A DNA stretch of 64,000 nucleotides. Source: JBAYSY01 sp041675885. GTDB taxonomy: Bacteria > Pseudomonadota > Alphaproteobacteria > Rhodobacterales > Rhodobacteraceae. Of this stretch, positions 1 to 8,405 are shown piece by piece. The position numbers were made by a program, and so were the translations under genes. The notes under the pieces are model-generated. The model saw only the letters and a program-made list of their open reading frames with translations. It did not search any database and was not told where the DNA came from. The stretch covers positions 12,720-76,719 of the forward strand of contig JBAYSY010000007.1 in the NCBI GenBank assembly GCA_041675885.1, given 5' to 3'. The stretch's first letter is position 1, and every line of letters begins with the position of its first letter.

Positions 1-285
1 CCCGAGGCGCTGGAGGGGCGCGAGATCGTCGCCGAACGCTCGCCGCTCCTGGGCGCCGGGATCAAGGTGCGGCCGATGCGCCAGCCGGGGGCCGAGGCCG
101 CCACCGCCCCTGTCCTGCCCGACCTGATCCGCCTCACGCCTCAGCACCGCGCCGCGCTGGTCGCGCTGGTCGAGGCGAACGGGCGGATGCCCGCCGAGGC
201 CCGCAGCCGCATCCTCGCGCAACTGGCGCAGGACGAGGTTCCGGCCGGGATCATCGCCCGGATCGAACAGCGCACGGGGGGCTAG
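1..285 (+). CDS. RND efflux periplasmic adaptor (MFP/HlyD family), C-terminal end only
   Basis: Partial gene whose 5' part lies before the window. The frame is open from base 1 to a TAG at 283-285, giving 94 residues. The first 25 residues (ending GAGIKVRP) read like the last beta-barrel/membrane-proximal strands of membrane-fusion proteins; the rest is a helical tail rich in Ala and Arg. The RND permease starts 5 bases downstream, the usual adaptor-permease operon order, and this context carries most of the assignment. Such adaptors bridge the inner-membrane pump and the outer-membrane channel in the periplasm. The 70-residue tail beyond the barrel is longer than usual and has no function I recognise. 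Confidence 0.6.
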   Translation, partial: PEALEGREIVAERSPLLGAGIKVRPMRQPGAEAATAPVLPDLIRLTPQHRAALVALVEANGRMPAEARSRILAQLAQDEVPAGIIARIEQRTGG

Positions 286-289
286 GGCC

Positions 290-3200
290 ATGGCGCGATC
301 ACCCCGCCGCGAAACCACCCCCTCCTCGGGCGGGATCCTTGCGTATTTCACCCGGCACCGGACGCTGGCCAACCTGCTGATGGTGCTGCTGATCGCCTCG
401 GGGCTTTACGCCACGACCCAGATCCGCACCCAGTTCTTTCCCGACGTGGTGGTGGGCACGATCAGCGTGACCGTGCCCTGGCCCGGGGCCGGGGCCAACG
501 ATGTGGACCGCGCCATCGTGCAGGCGCTGGAACCGGCGCTGATGGTCCTCGACGGGGTGGAACGCACCACCGCCCGCGCCACCGAAGGCCGGGCCAGCAT
601 CACGCTGGAGTTCGAACCCGACCACGACATGACCCGGGCGCTGGACGAGGTGCAGACGGCCGTGGACGCCGTGCGCCACCTGCCCGAGGACGCCGAGGAC
701 GCGGTGATCCGCCGCGACGCCTGGCGCGACCGGGTGACCGATGTGGTGATCACCGGGCCGGTGGATATCGACCAGCTCGGGCGGCTGGGCGATGAACTCA
801 TCGACCGGCTGTTCGCCGCCGGGATCACCCGCACCACGATCCAGGGCCTCGCCGCGCCGGAAACGCTGGTCGAGGTGCCCGCGACCTCGCTGATCCGCCA
901 CGACATCACCCTGCGCGAGATCGCCAACGCCATCGCCGCCGAGGTCAACGCCCTGCCCGCCGGCGACGTGGCCGGGGGCGCCGCGCGGGTCCGCACCGGA
1001 GCCGAACGCCGCAGCGCCGAGGACATCGCCGCCATCGTGCTGCGCCGCGACCCTGCCGGCACCACGCTGACCATCGGCGACCTGGCCGGGGTGCAGGTGC
1101 GGGGCATCGACGGCACCCGGGCCTATTTCGCCGGTGACGAACCCGCGGTGGTGGTGCAGGTCTCACGCTCTCAAACCGGCGACGCCATCGCGATCCAGCG
1201 GCAGGTGCAGGCGGTGGTGGACGAGATGCGGCTGACCCTGCCGCACGGGGTCAGCACCGAACTGATCCGCACCCGCGCCGAGATGATCACCGACCGGCTG
1301 AACATCCTTCTGCACAACGGCGCGCTGGGGCTGGGGCTGGTGGTGCTGCTCCTGTTCCTGTTCCTCAACGCCCGCACCGCGTTCTGGGTGGCGGCGGGCA
1401 TCCCGGTGGCGATGTTCGCCGCGGTGGCGGTGATGCATGTTTCCGGGCTCACGCTCAACATGATGTCGCTCTTTGCGCTCATCATCATGCTGGGGATCGT
1501 GGTGGACGAGGCCATCGTGGTTGGCGAACATGCCGACCACCGCGCCCGGTATCTGGGCGAATCGCCCGTGACCGCCGCCGAGAACGCCGCCCGCCGCATG
1601 GCGCGGCCGGTGCTGGCGGCGACGCTGACCACCGTGGTCGCCTTCTTCGGGCTGACGGTGATCGGCGGCCGGTTCGGCAGCCTGATTTCCGACATTCCCT
1701 TCACGGTGATCGCCGTGCTGATCGCCTCGCTGGCCGAGGTGTTCCTGATCCTGCCGAACCACATGGCCCACGCCCTTGCCCGCAGCGGCGGGCGTGACGG
1801 CCACTGGTACGACTGGCCCAGCCGCCAGGTGAACCGGGGGCTGCGCTGGTTCCGCGAGACACTGTTCCGGCCCTTTACCGCCTTTGTCGTGGCTGCGCGC
1901 TATCCGGTGCTGGCGCTCGCCGTGCTGGCGCTCACCTCGCAGGCGGCGCTGTTCGTGCGCGGCGACTTGCAGTGGCGGTTCTTCAACTCGCCCGAACAGG
2001 GCTCGATCAGCGGCAATTTCTCGATGCTGCCGGGGGCGGGCCGGGCCGACACCTTCGCCATGTTGCAGGAGGTGCAGCGGGCGACCCATGCGGTGGCCGA
2101 CCGCTTCGCCGCCGAACATGGCGAGAACCCGGTGGCCCATGTTCTGGGCCAGATCGGCGGCAACGCGGGGCAGGCGCTGGCCGGCGCCGACACCAAGGAA
2201 CCCGAGCAGCTGGGCTCGATCTCCATCGAACTGATCGACCCCGACCGGCGGCCCTATTCGGCTTTCGAATTCCTGTCGGCGCTTCAGCAAGAGGTCCGCG
2301 CCCATCCCCGGATGGAGGAACTGAGCTTTCGCGGCGCGCGCTCCGGCCCCGGCGGCGATGCGCTTTCGGTCCAGCTTTCCGGCGCCGATGCCGAGGTGCT
2401 GAAATCCGCGGCCGAGGCGCTGAAGACCGCGCTCGCCCCCTTCCCCGAGGTCTCGGCGCTGGAGGACAGTCTTGCCTATGACAAGGAGGAGCTGATCCTC
2501 AACCTCACGCCGCAGGGCGAAAGCCTGGGGTTCACCGCCGAGGCGCTGGGGCGGCTCCTGCGCGAACGGCTGAACGGGATCGAGGCCGCGACCTATCCGG
2601 ACGGGACGCGCTCGGCCGAGATTCGGGTCGAACTGCCCGAGGCGGAACTGACCGCCGACTTTCTCGAACGCATGTTCCTGCGCAGCGCGGCGGGGCAATA
2701 CGTGCCGCTGGCCGATATCGTCACCGTGGAAAGCCGCAGCGGCTTTTCCACCGTGCGGCGCGAAAACGGGCTGCAACTGGTGTCGGTGACCGGCGACCTG
2801 TCCGAGGACGACCCGGCCGCGGCCGTCGAGGTCCGGCGGGTGATGAGCGACGAGATCCTGCCCCGCCTCGCCGAGGAACACGGCATCGCCTGGCAACTGT
2901 CCGGCCTTGCCGAGCAGGAGCGGGATTTCCTTTCCGACGCCACGACAGGCATCGGCATCAGCCTGCTGGGGATGTATCTGATCCTGGCGTGGATCTTCGC
3001 AAGCTGGACCCGGCCCCTGGTGATCATGTCGGTGATTCCCTTCGGGCTGGTGGGGGCGCTTTACGGCCACATGCTTTGGGACATGCCGATGTCGATGTTC
3101 TCGGTGATCGGGCTGATCGGCATGACCGGGATCATCATCAACGATTCCATCGTGCTGGTGGCGGCGATCGACGAGCATGCGAAGAACCGGGGCCTGTTGC

Positions 3201-3679
3201 AGGCCATTGTCGATGGCACGGCCGACCGGCTGCGGGCGGTGCTGCTGACGACGCTGACCACCGTGCTGGGGCTGGCGCCCCTGCTTTACGAGACATCGAG
3301 CCAGGCGCTGTTTCTGAAGCCCACGGTGATCACGCTGGTCTATGGGCTCGGGTTCGGCATGGTGCTGGTGCTCCTGGTGGTGCCGGCGGGGATCGCGGTG
3401 CAGCACGATCTGGGCGGGCTTGCGCGGGCACTGCGCCGGGCGGCGCGGCGCGGCGCTGGCCGGGTGCCGGTCATGGGCGCGGCGCTGGCCATGGCGGCGC
3501 TGGCCGCGGTGACGCTGGGCCCGGCCCTGGCCGGGCTGCCGGTGCCGCTGGCGGCGCTGCTGCTACCCGGCCTCGCGCCGGTCCCGGCGGCGCTCATGCT
3601 GTTCATCGCCGGGGCGGGGCTGGTGGCGCTGGCGGTCTGGCTGGGGGCGGCGATGCTGGCGCGGCGGGCGCGGGGGTGA
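290..3679 (+). CDS. RND-family efflux permease (AcrB/HAE superfamily), 1129 aa
   Basis: Inner-membrane proton/drug antiporter of a tripartite efflux pump. The protein has the RND plan: TM1 near residues 25-42, a large periplasmic loop to about 345, a six-helix bundle to about 520, a second periplasmic loop to about 880 and a second helix bundle. In TM4 the motif GIVVDEAIVVGE (about 402-413) carries the acidic proton-relay residues; IGMTGIIINDSIVLV marks TM10. The ATG follows the adaptor stop by 4 bases with GGGG-rich sequence upstream. The last 80 residues add two extra hydrophobic stretches beyond the typical AcrB end. Substrate cannot be read from sequence; the VDEAIVV form is common in poorly characterised RND pumps of alphaproteobacteria. 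Confidence 0.9.
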   Translation: MARSPRRETTPSSGGILAYFTRHRTLANLLMVLLIASGLYATTQIRTQFFPDVVVGTISVTVPWPGAGANDVDRAIVQALEPALMVLDGVERTTARATEGRASITLEFEPDHDMTRALDEVQTAVDAVRHLPEDAEDAVIRRDAWRDRVTDVVITGPVDIDQLGRLGDELIDRLFAAGITRTTIQGLAAPETLVEVPATSLIRHDITLREIANAIAAEVNALPAGDVAGGAARVRTGAERRSAEDIAAIVLRRDPAGTTLTIGDLAGVQVRGIDGTRAYFAGDEPAVVVQVSRSQTGDAIAIQRQVQAVVDEMRLTLPHGVSTELIRTRAEMITDRLNILLHNGALGLGLVVLLLFLFLNARTAFWVAAGIPVAMFAAVAVMHVSGLTLNMMSLFALIIMLGIVVDEAIVVGEHADHRARYLGESPVTAAENAARRMARPVLAATLTTVVAFFGLTVIGGRFGSLISDIPFTVIAVLIASLAEVFLILPNHMAHALARSGGRDGHWYDWPSRQVNRGLRWFRETLFRPFTAFVVAARYPVLALAVLALTSQAALFVRGDLQWRFFNSPEQGSISGNFSMLPGAGRADTFAMLQEVQRATHAVADRFAAEHGENPVAHVLGQIGGNAGQALAGADTKEPEQLGSISIELIDPDRRPYSAFEFLSALQQEVRAHPRMEELSFRGARSGPGGDALSVQLSGADAEVLKSAAEALKTALAPFPEVSALEDSLAYDKEELILNLTPQGESLGFTAEALGRLLRERLNGIEAATYPDGTRSAEIRVELPEAELTADFLERMFLRSAAGQYVPLADIVTVESRSGFSTVRRENGLQLVSVTGDLSEDDPAAAVEVRRVMSDEILPRLAEEHGIAWQLSGLAEQERDFLSDATTGIGISLLGMYLILAWIFASWTRPLVIMSVIPFGLVGALYGHMLWDMPMSMFSVIGLIGMTGIIINDSIVLVAAIDEHAKNRGLLQAIVDGTADRLRAVLLTTLTTVLGLAPLLYETSSQALFLKPTVITLVYGLGFGMVLVLLVVPAGIAVQHDLGGLARALRRAARRGAGRVPVMGAALAMAALAAVTLGPALAGLPVPLAALLLPGLAPVPAALMLFIAGAGLVALAVWLGAAMLARRARG

Positions 3680-3747
3680 AAGACCGCTCCCGCTCCCGGC
3701 ATGGGCAGGTGATTGACAGATGGTTAACGCCGCAGCCCGACCCGTTG

Positions 3748-3779
3748 ATTTCAAAGGGCCGGGATTTCAAAGGGCCGGG
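3748..3779. repeat. Perfect 16-bp tandem duplication
   Basis: The unit ATTTCAAAGGGCCGGG occurs twice head to tail (3748-3763 and 3764-3779), in the short gap between the 3' ends of the RND permease and the convergent DsbD-domain gene. It looks like a simple slippage duplication. No obvious terminator hairpin is present in this gap. Confidence 0.9.
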
Positions 3780-3810
3780 AGTCGTTCCACGCGCGGGACA
3801 GCGCCCGGGC

Positions 3811-4626
3811 TCAGCCCCCCGGGCAGCCCGCCACCTCGACGGCGCGCCGGTCCGACAGTAGCGTGATGGTGATCCCCGACCGATCCAGCGCGAAGGGCTT
3901 GCGCCCCGGCGCAACCAGGTCGGCCTCGGCCACCAGCCGCGCGCCGCTGCGGCGGGTCGTGGCCTCCGATACCCAGATCGCCCGGCTCGCGGTCTCGATC
4001 ACCGCGGTCTCGCCGGGGCCGAGCGGCGGCAGGTCGATCTCGGCCGTCAGCCGCACCCCGTCGGACAAGGGGGCGACGGTGCAGGCCACGCGCCCCACCC
4101 CGGCCTCGCGCGCGGTCAGCGGCCGGTTCTTCAGCGCGGCACGGATCGCCGGGTCGGCCGCGCCCCGCGCCGCGGGCAGGCTCGCCGCGACCGCGACCGT
4201 CGCGGGCACGCAGATATCGCGGCACACCCCCAGATCGACCTGCGCCTGCACGGCGATCGGGGCGTCCGGCTCATCCGGCCAGATCTCGATCGGCAGGATC
4301 AGTTCCTGCGCGTAGCCGATGCTTTGCATCCCGTTCGACAGGAACACGCTGGGCCGGGGCCAGTGGAACCGCACCGCCCGGATATTGTCGGACCCGCCCC
4401 AGTCGAACTCGGGCGCGATGCCCGCATCGCCCGGCGCGCGCCAGTAGGTCTTCCACCCGTCGGCAAGCCTGAGCCGCAGCGCCGCCATGTGGCTGCCCGA
4501 ATCGGTGCGCCAGCCCGGCAGCAGGTCGGCGCTGAAGATATCGGCCAGTCCGCCCGCGCGGACAGGCAGAGCGGCAAGCGACAGGACACAGGCCATGACG
4601 GCCAGACGGAACGGATGCATGGTCAT
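3811..4626 (-). CDS. Secreted DsbD N-terminal-domain (DsbDalpha-like) protein, 271 aa
   Basis: The start MTMHPFRLAV gives a clear signal peptide ending VRAGG. Earlier in-frame starts give an implausible Pro/Arg-rich N-terminus before it. The mature part matches the stand-alone protein-disulfide reductase DsbD domain family (WKTYWRAPGDAGIAP near the N-terminus, then a Cys-pair loop VCRDICVP). In DsbD this domain passes electrons from the membrane domain to periplasmic partners; here there is no transmembrane or thioredoxin domain in the same protein, so it must work with a separate electron donor. It is monocistronic, convergent with the RND permease and divergent from algH. Its precise partner is unknown. 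Confidence 0.75.
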   Translation of the reverse strand: MTMHPFRLAVMACVLSLAALPVRAGGLADIFSADLLPGWRTDSGSHMAALRLRLADGWKTYWRAPGDAGIAPEFDWGGSDNIRAVRFHWPRPSVFLSNGMQSIGYAQELILPIEIWPDEPDAPIAVQAQVDLGVCRDICVPATVAVAASLPAARGAADPAIRAALKNRPLTAREAGVGRVACTVAPLSDGVRLTAEIDLPPLGPGETAVIETASRAIWVSEATTRRSGARLVAEADLVAPGRKPFALDRSGITITLLSDRRAVEVAGCPGG

Positions 4627-4802
4627 GAGCGATGACAATAGGCGGCGGAGCGGGGATGGAAAGTCACAAAAGGGCGATGGGGTTTTCCGTGGCCGCCCCG
4701 CATCACATCGGGCATCGCCACTCCACATGACGGGCGCCGCCGCAGGACGGCTTGAACCCCCGCCGCGCAGGGGCCACTTTGGAGGCAAGAACGGGGGGAA
4801 GC

Positions 4803-5375
4803 ATGAACGGGGGCGAGTCGATGGACCTGAGCGGAAAGTTCCTGATTGCAATGCCCGGCATGGGCGACCGGCGCTTCGAGCGCAGCGTGATCCTGCTGTG
4901 CCGCCATTCCGGTCAGGGGGCGATGGGGCTCATCGTCAACAAGCCCCGGCCCGACCTCGCCTTTCCGGCTCTGCTTGAACAGGTCGGCCTCGACTGCGCG
5001 CCGGGCAGCCGCGAGATCCGGGTGCATTTCGGCGGGCCGGTGGAACTGGGCCGGGGCTTCGTGCTGCATTCCGATGACTATCACAACCAGCCCGCCACGC
5101 TCGACGTGGCCGAAGGCTTTGCGCTGACCGGCACCATGGACATCCTCGAAGCGCTGGCAAAGGGCGAGGGACCGCGCGACGTGCTGGTGGCGCTGGGCTA
5201 TGCCGGCTGGGGCCCGGGGCAACTGGAGGCCGAGATCCTGCACAACGCCTGGCTGACCTGCGATGCCCCGCCGGAGCTGGTGTTCTCGGGCGACGCCAGC
5301 GCGAAATGGGGCGCGGCGCTGGGGCTCTTGGGGATCGACCCGGTGATGCTCTCGGCCGCGGCCGGGCGGGCCTGA
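4803..5375 (+). CDS. YqgE/AlgH family protein (DUF179), 190 aa
   Basis: The start ATG at 4803 has a strong GGGGGGA ribosome-binding site; the in-frame ATG at 4752 lacks one and adds a charged stretch. The hallmark N-terminus MDLSGKFLIAMPGMGDRRFERSV and the later GLIVNKP, FGGPV and GYAGWGPGQLE motifs identify the family. It is a widely conserved cytosolic protein of unclear biochemical role; AlgH was named for an effect on alginate regulation in Pseudomonas, which need not apply here. Monocistronic, with its 3' end facing sua5 across a structured intergenic element. Confidence 0.9.
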   Translation: MNGGESMDLSGKFLIAMPGMGDRRFERSVILLCRHSGQGAMGLIVNKPRPDLAFPALLEQVGLDCAPGSREIRVHFGGPVELGRGFVLHSDDYHNQPATLDVAEGFALTGTMDILEALAKGEGPRDVLVALGYAGWGPGQLEAEILHNAWLTCDAPPELVFSGDASAKWGAALGLLGIDPVMLSAAAGRA

Positions 5376-5407
5376 CTTCCGGCCCGGCGCGCGGGCGGAG
5401 AGTGCGG

Positions 5408-5579
5408 GAGCGGGGTTTTCCACCCCCCCCTCGCTCCCCCGGAGAGTATTTCTGGCAAGATGAAATGCAGGGGCCTTGAGTCCCCCTGTTCTTCGCCGTG
5501 ATACAAATATCCTCCGGGGTCGCCATTGGATGCGCCATTGGTTCAAGCCCAATGGCGACGGGGTGGAAAACCCCCGCTC
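5408..5579. repeat. Nested palindromic intergenic element between convergent genes
   Basis: Several inverted repeats are nested around one centre. Outer arms: 5408-5426 and 5560-5579, 19 of 20 positions complementary. Middle arms: 5437-5451 and 5505-5519, CCCCGGAG..TATTT against its complement with two mismatches. Core hairpin: CAGGGG 5468-5473 with CCCCTG 5483-5488. A separate hairpin sits inside the right half (GCCATTGG 5534-5541 with CCAATGGC 5549-5556), and GCCATTGG also occurs at 5522-5529. The element fills the 234-base gap between the 3' ends of algH and sua5, so a bidirectional terminator or a dispersed repeat is plausible. The CCCCGGAG..TATTT core resembles sequences I associate with Rhodobacterales intergenic repeats, but I could not search for copies. 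Confidence 0.7.
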
Positions 5580-5609
5580 CTGTCCTGTCCGTCCTGCGCA
5601 GGCGGCGGG

Positions 5610-6578
5610 TCAGGGGCGGGGCGCGGCGGCGCGGCGCAGGCGGTCGTTGATCGCGCGGCCGAGGCCCCTCTCCGGCACCGGGGCGAAGGCGATGCGGCCT
5701 GCGGGGCCCGCCAGCCGGTCGGCTTCGCGCAGCAGGTGGAACAGCCGCGCCGCCGCCTCGACCGGATCGCCCGCCTCCGACAGGTTCAACGCCGCGCCGG
5801 CACAGCGGGGGCCGAAGCCGACCCAGACCTCGCCCGGTGCGGGTGCCGTCACCCCCAGCCGCAGCCGTGCCTCGGGCGCGTAATGCGATTCGAGTTGCCC
5901 GGGCGCGTTCGGCCGCTCCGGCCCGGCGTCGGGCGGGGCGAGCGAGCCGCCGAGGCAGGCTTCCAGCGCCTCGGCCGGGATCCCGCCGGGGCGCAGCAGC
6001 CTCGCCACGCCGCCCGCCAGCCCGACGATGGTCGATTCCACCCCCACCGCGCAGGCGCCGCCGTCGAGCACCGCGTCGATCCGGCCGCCGAGCCCGTCGA
6101 GCACATGGCCGGGCCGGGTCGGGCTGACCCGGCCCGAGGGGTTGGCCGAGGGCGCGGCCAGCGGCCCGCCGAAAGCCGCAAGCAGCGCCTGCGCCACCGG
6201 ATGCGCGGGCACCCGCACCGCCACCGTATCGTGCCCGGCCGTGACCAGCGGCGACACCCCCGCCCCGGCGCGCAGCGGCAGCACCAGCGTCAACGGTCCC
6301 GGCCAGAAAGCCGAGGCGAGCCGTTCGGCCCTGTTGTCGAAATCTGCCACCGCCCGTGCCGCCGCCACATCCGGCAGATGCGCGATCAGCGGGTTGAAGC
6401 GGGGCCGCCCCTTGGCCTCGAAGATCCGCGCCACCGCCATGTCGGACCGCGCATCGCCGCCCAGCCCGTAGACGGTTTCCGTGGGAAAGGCGACCAGCCC
6501 CCCTTCGCGCAGCAGCGCGGCGGCGCGGCCGATCCCCTCGGGCGTTGCTGGCAGCAGGGCGGTGGCGGCTTGGCGCAT
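5610..6578 (-). CDS. L-threonylcarbamoyladenylate synthase (Sua5/TsaC), 322 aa
   Basis: Makes threonylcarbamoyl-AMP from threonine, bicarbonate and ATP, the first step of the t6A tRNA modification. The YrdC fold spans residues 10-205 with PTETVYGLGGDA, the KGRPRFNPL binding segment and APSANPSGRVSPT. The remaining 110 residues form the extra C-terminal Sua5 domain, so this is the long Sua5 form rather than short TsaC. The frame stays open far upstream through the antisense of the next gene; I placed the start at MRQAATALLPATPEG because the conserved fold begins there and the acyl-CoA dehydrogenase diverges from this point. Single-gene unit. Confidence 0.9.
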   Translation of the reverse strand: MRQAATALLPATPEGIGRAAALLREGGLVAFPTETVYGLGGDARSDMAVARIFEAKGRPRFNPLIAHLPDVAAARAVADFDNRAERLASAFWPGPLTLVLPLRAGAGVSPLVTAGHDTVAVRVPAHPVAQALLAAFGGPLAAPSANPSGRVSPTRPGHVLDGLGGRIDAVLDGGACAVGVESTIVGLAGGVARLLRPGGIPAEALEACLGGSLAPPDAGPERPNAPGQLESHYAPEARLRLGVTAPAPGEVWVGFGPRCAGAALNLSEAGDPVEAAARLFHLLREADRLAGPAGRIAFAPVPERGLGRAINDRLRRAAAPRP

Positions 6579-6698
6579 GGCGTGACGCGGCGTATCTGTT
6601 GCTGGGCGGGGGGCATGGGGTAAACATGCCGTGCGAACCCCATAGCCGCGCGCCGCCCCGATGCCAAGCGCGCCCGCAATGCCCGAAAGAGGTGCCCC

Positions 6699-8405
6699 AT
6701 GCCCTACCGCGCCCCCGTCGCCGAATTCCGCTTTGTCTTCGACCATGTGGTCGGGCAGCCGCAGGTGGCCGCGACCGACGCCTTCGCCGAGGCGACGGCG
6801 GAGACCGTGGATGCCGTTCTGGCCGAAGCCGGGCGGCTGTGCGAGGAGGTGCTGGCGCCCTTGCAACGAAACGGCGACCTGCATCCGGCGCGGCTGGAAA
6901 ACGGCGTGGTGCGCACCTCGCCCGGCTTTGCCGACGGTTACGCCGCGATCCGCGACGGCGGCTGGGTGTCGATCGCCGCCGATCCGGCGCATGGCGGCAT
7001 GGGCCTGCCGCAGAGCGTGGCGACGGCGGTGAACGAGATGATGTCCTCGGCCTGCCTGTCGCTGCAACTGAGCCCGCTGATGACCCAGGGCCAGATCGAG
7101 GCACTGGAGCATCACGCCCCGGACGCGCTCAAGGCGGTCTATCTGCCGAAACTGGTCTCGGGCGAGTGGTGCGGCACGATGAACCTGACCGAACCGCAGG
7201 CGGGGTCGGACGTGGGCGCGCTGCGGACGCGGGCCGAACCGAACGGCGACGGCTCCTACGCCGTCACCGGGCAGAAGATCTTCATCTCCTGGGGCGACAA
7301 CGACTTTACCGCCAATACCTGCCATCTGGTGCTGGCCCGCCTGCCGGACGGCGCGCCGGGGACGCGCGGCATCAGCCTGTTCCTGGTGCCGAAACTCATC
7401 CCCGACGCGGCGGGCGAACCCGGCGAGGCCAACAGCCTCAGGGTGGTCAGCCTGGAGCACAAGATGGGGCTGCACGGCTCGCCCACCGCGGTGATGGAAT
7501 TCGACGGGGCCAGGGGCTGGCTGGTGGGCGAGCCGCACAGGGGCATGGCGGCCATGTTCACCATGATGAACAACGCAAGGCTGGGCGTGGGCGTGCAGGG
7601 GATCGGCGTGGCCGAGGGGGCGTTCCAGCACGCGCTGGCCCATGCGGTCGAGCGCAGGCAGGGCCGGACCCCGCCGGCGGCCGGCACCGACAGCATAGCG
7701 GGCCATGCCGATGTGCGCCGGATGCTGGCGCAGATGAAGGCCGAGGTCTTCGCCGCCCGCGCCATCGCGCTGTCCTGCGCCGTGGCGATCGACATGGGCC
7801 GCGCGACCGGCGACGCCGACTGGCTGGCCCGCGCCGCGCTGCTGACCCCCATCGCCAAGGCGCATGGCACCGATATCGGCATCGAGGTGGCCTCGATGGG
7901 GATGCAGGTGCATGGCGGCATGGGCTTCATCGAGGAGACCGGCGCGGCGCAGTATCTGCGCGACGTGCGGGTCACCGCGATCTACGAGGGCACGAACGGC
8001 ATCCAGGCCATGGACCTCGTGGGCCGCAAGATGATGGACGGCGGCGAGGCCGCCTTCCGCCTGTTGCAGGAGATCGAGGACGGCGCCGAGGCCGCGCGCG
8101 GCCCGCTGCCCGATCTGGCCGAGGATATCTGGACCGCCGCCGAGACCCTGCGCGAGGCGGTGGAATGGCTGGTCGGGCAGGAGACCGAGGACCGTTTCGC
8201 CGGGGCCGTGCCGTTCCTGCGCGCCTTCGCCCGGGTGCTGGGCGCGCATTTCCACCTGAAGGCGGCGCTGGCCGATCCGGGCCGCATCCCGCTGGCGCGG
8301 GTTTACATCCGCCGCCTGCTGCCCGAACATGGCGCCCTGCTGGCCCAGATGCGCGAAGGGGCCGAAGGACTGTTTGCCGTAACCATGGAGGAACTGGCAA
8401 GATGA
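6699..8405 (+). CDS. Acyl-CoA dehydrogenase, DmdC-like (3-methylmercaptopropionyl-CoA dehydrogenase type), 568 aa
   Basis: FAD enzyme oxidising an acyl-CoA to the 2,3-enoyl-CoA. At 568 residues it is longer than classical acyl-CoA dehydrogenases and has the start MPYRAPVAEF and C-terminal extension of the DmdC group, which in roseobacters acts in the demethylation pathway of DMSP. Visible motifs are MNLTEPQAGSDVGALRT (flavin/substrate), GQKIFISWGD and the catalytic-Glu segment IYEGTNGIQAMDL. No dmdB or dmdD neighbours are in view, so the substrate is open; several paralogues of this family act on other short acyl-CoAs. The stop overlaps the metallo-hydrolase start as ATGA, with GGAGG in the dehydrogenase end serving as its ribosome site. 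Confidence 0.75.
   Translation: MPYRAPVAEFRFVFDHVVGQPQVAATDAFAEATAETVDAVLAEAGRLCEEVLAPLQRNGDLHPARLENGVVRTSPGFADGYAAIRDGGWVSIAADPAHGGMGLPQSVATAVNEMMSSACLSLQLSPLMTQGQIEALEHHAPDALKAVYLPKLVSGEWCGTMNLTEPQAGSDVGALRTRAEPNGDGSYAVTGQKIFISWGDNDFTANTCHLVLARLPDGAPGTRGISLFLVPKLIPDAAGEPGEANSLRVVSLEHKMGLHGSPTAVMEFDGARGWLVGEPHRGMAAMFTMMNNARLGVGVQGIGVAEGAFQHALAHAVERRQGRTPPAAGTDSIAGHADVRRMLAQMKAEVFAARAIALSCAVAIDMGRATGDADWLARAALLTPIAKAHGTDIGIEVASMGMQVHGGMGFIEETGAAQYLRDVRVTAIYEGTNGIQAMDLVGRKMMDGGEAAFRLLQEIEDGAEAARGPLPDLAEDIWTAAETLREAVEWLVGQETEDRFAGAVPFLRAFARVLGAHFHLKAALADPGRIPLARVYIRRLLPEHGALLAQMREGAEGLFAVTMEELAR

Noticed and set aside
1163..3406. Very long open frame antisense to the RND permease (over 700 codons)
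   Set aside because: Shadow of high-GC coding sequence: Arg/His/Gln-rich composition, no family resemblance, no ribosome site.
6579..8330. Long in-frame N-terminal extension of sua5 antisense to the acyl-CoA dehydrogenase
   Set aside because: Low-complexity His/Arg/Gln composition; the Sua5 fold begins at the 6578 start.
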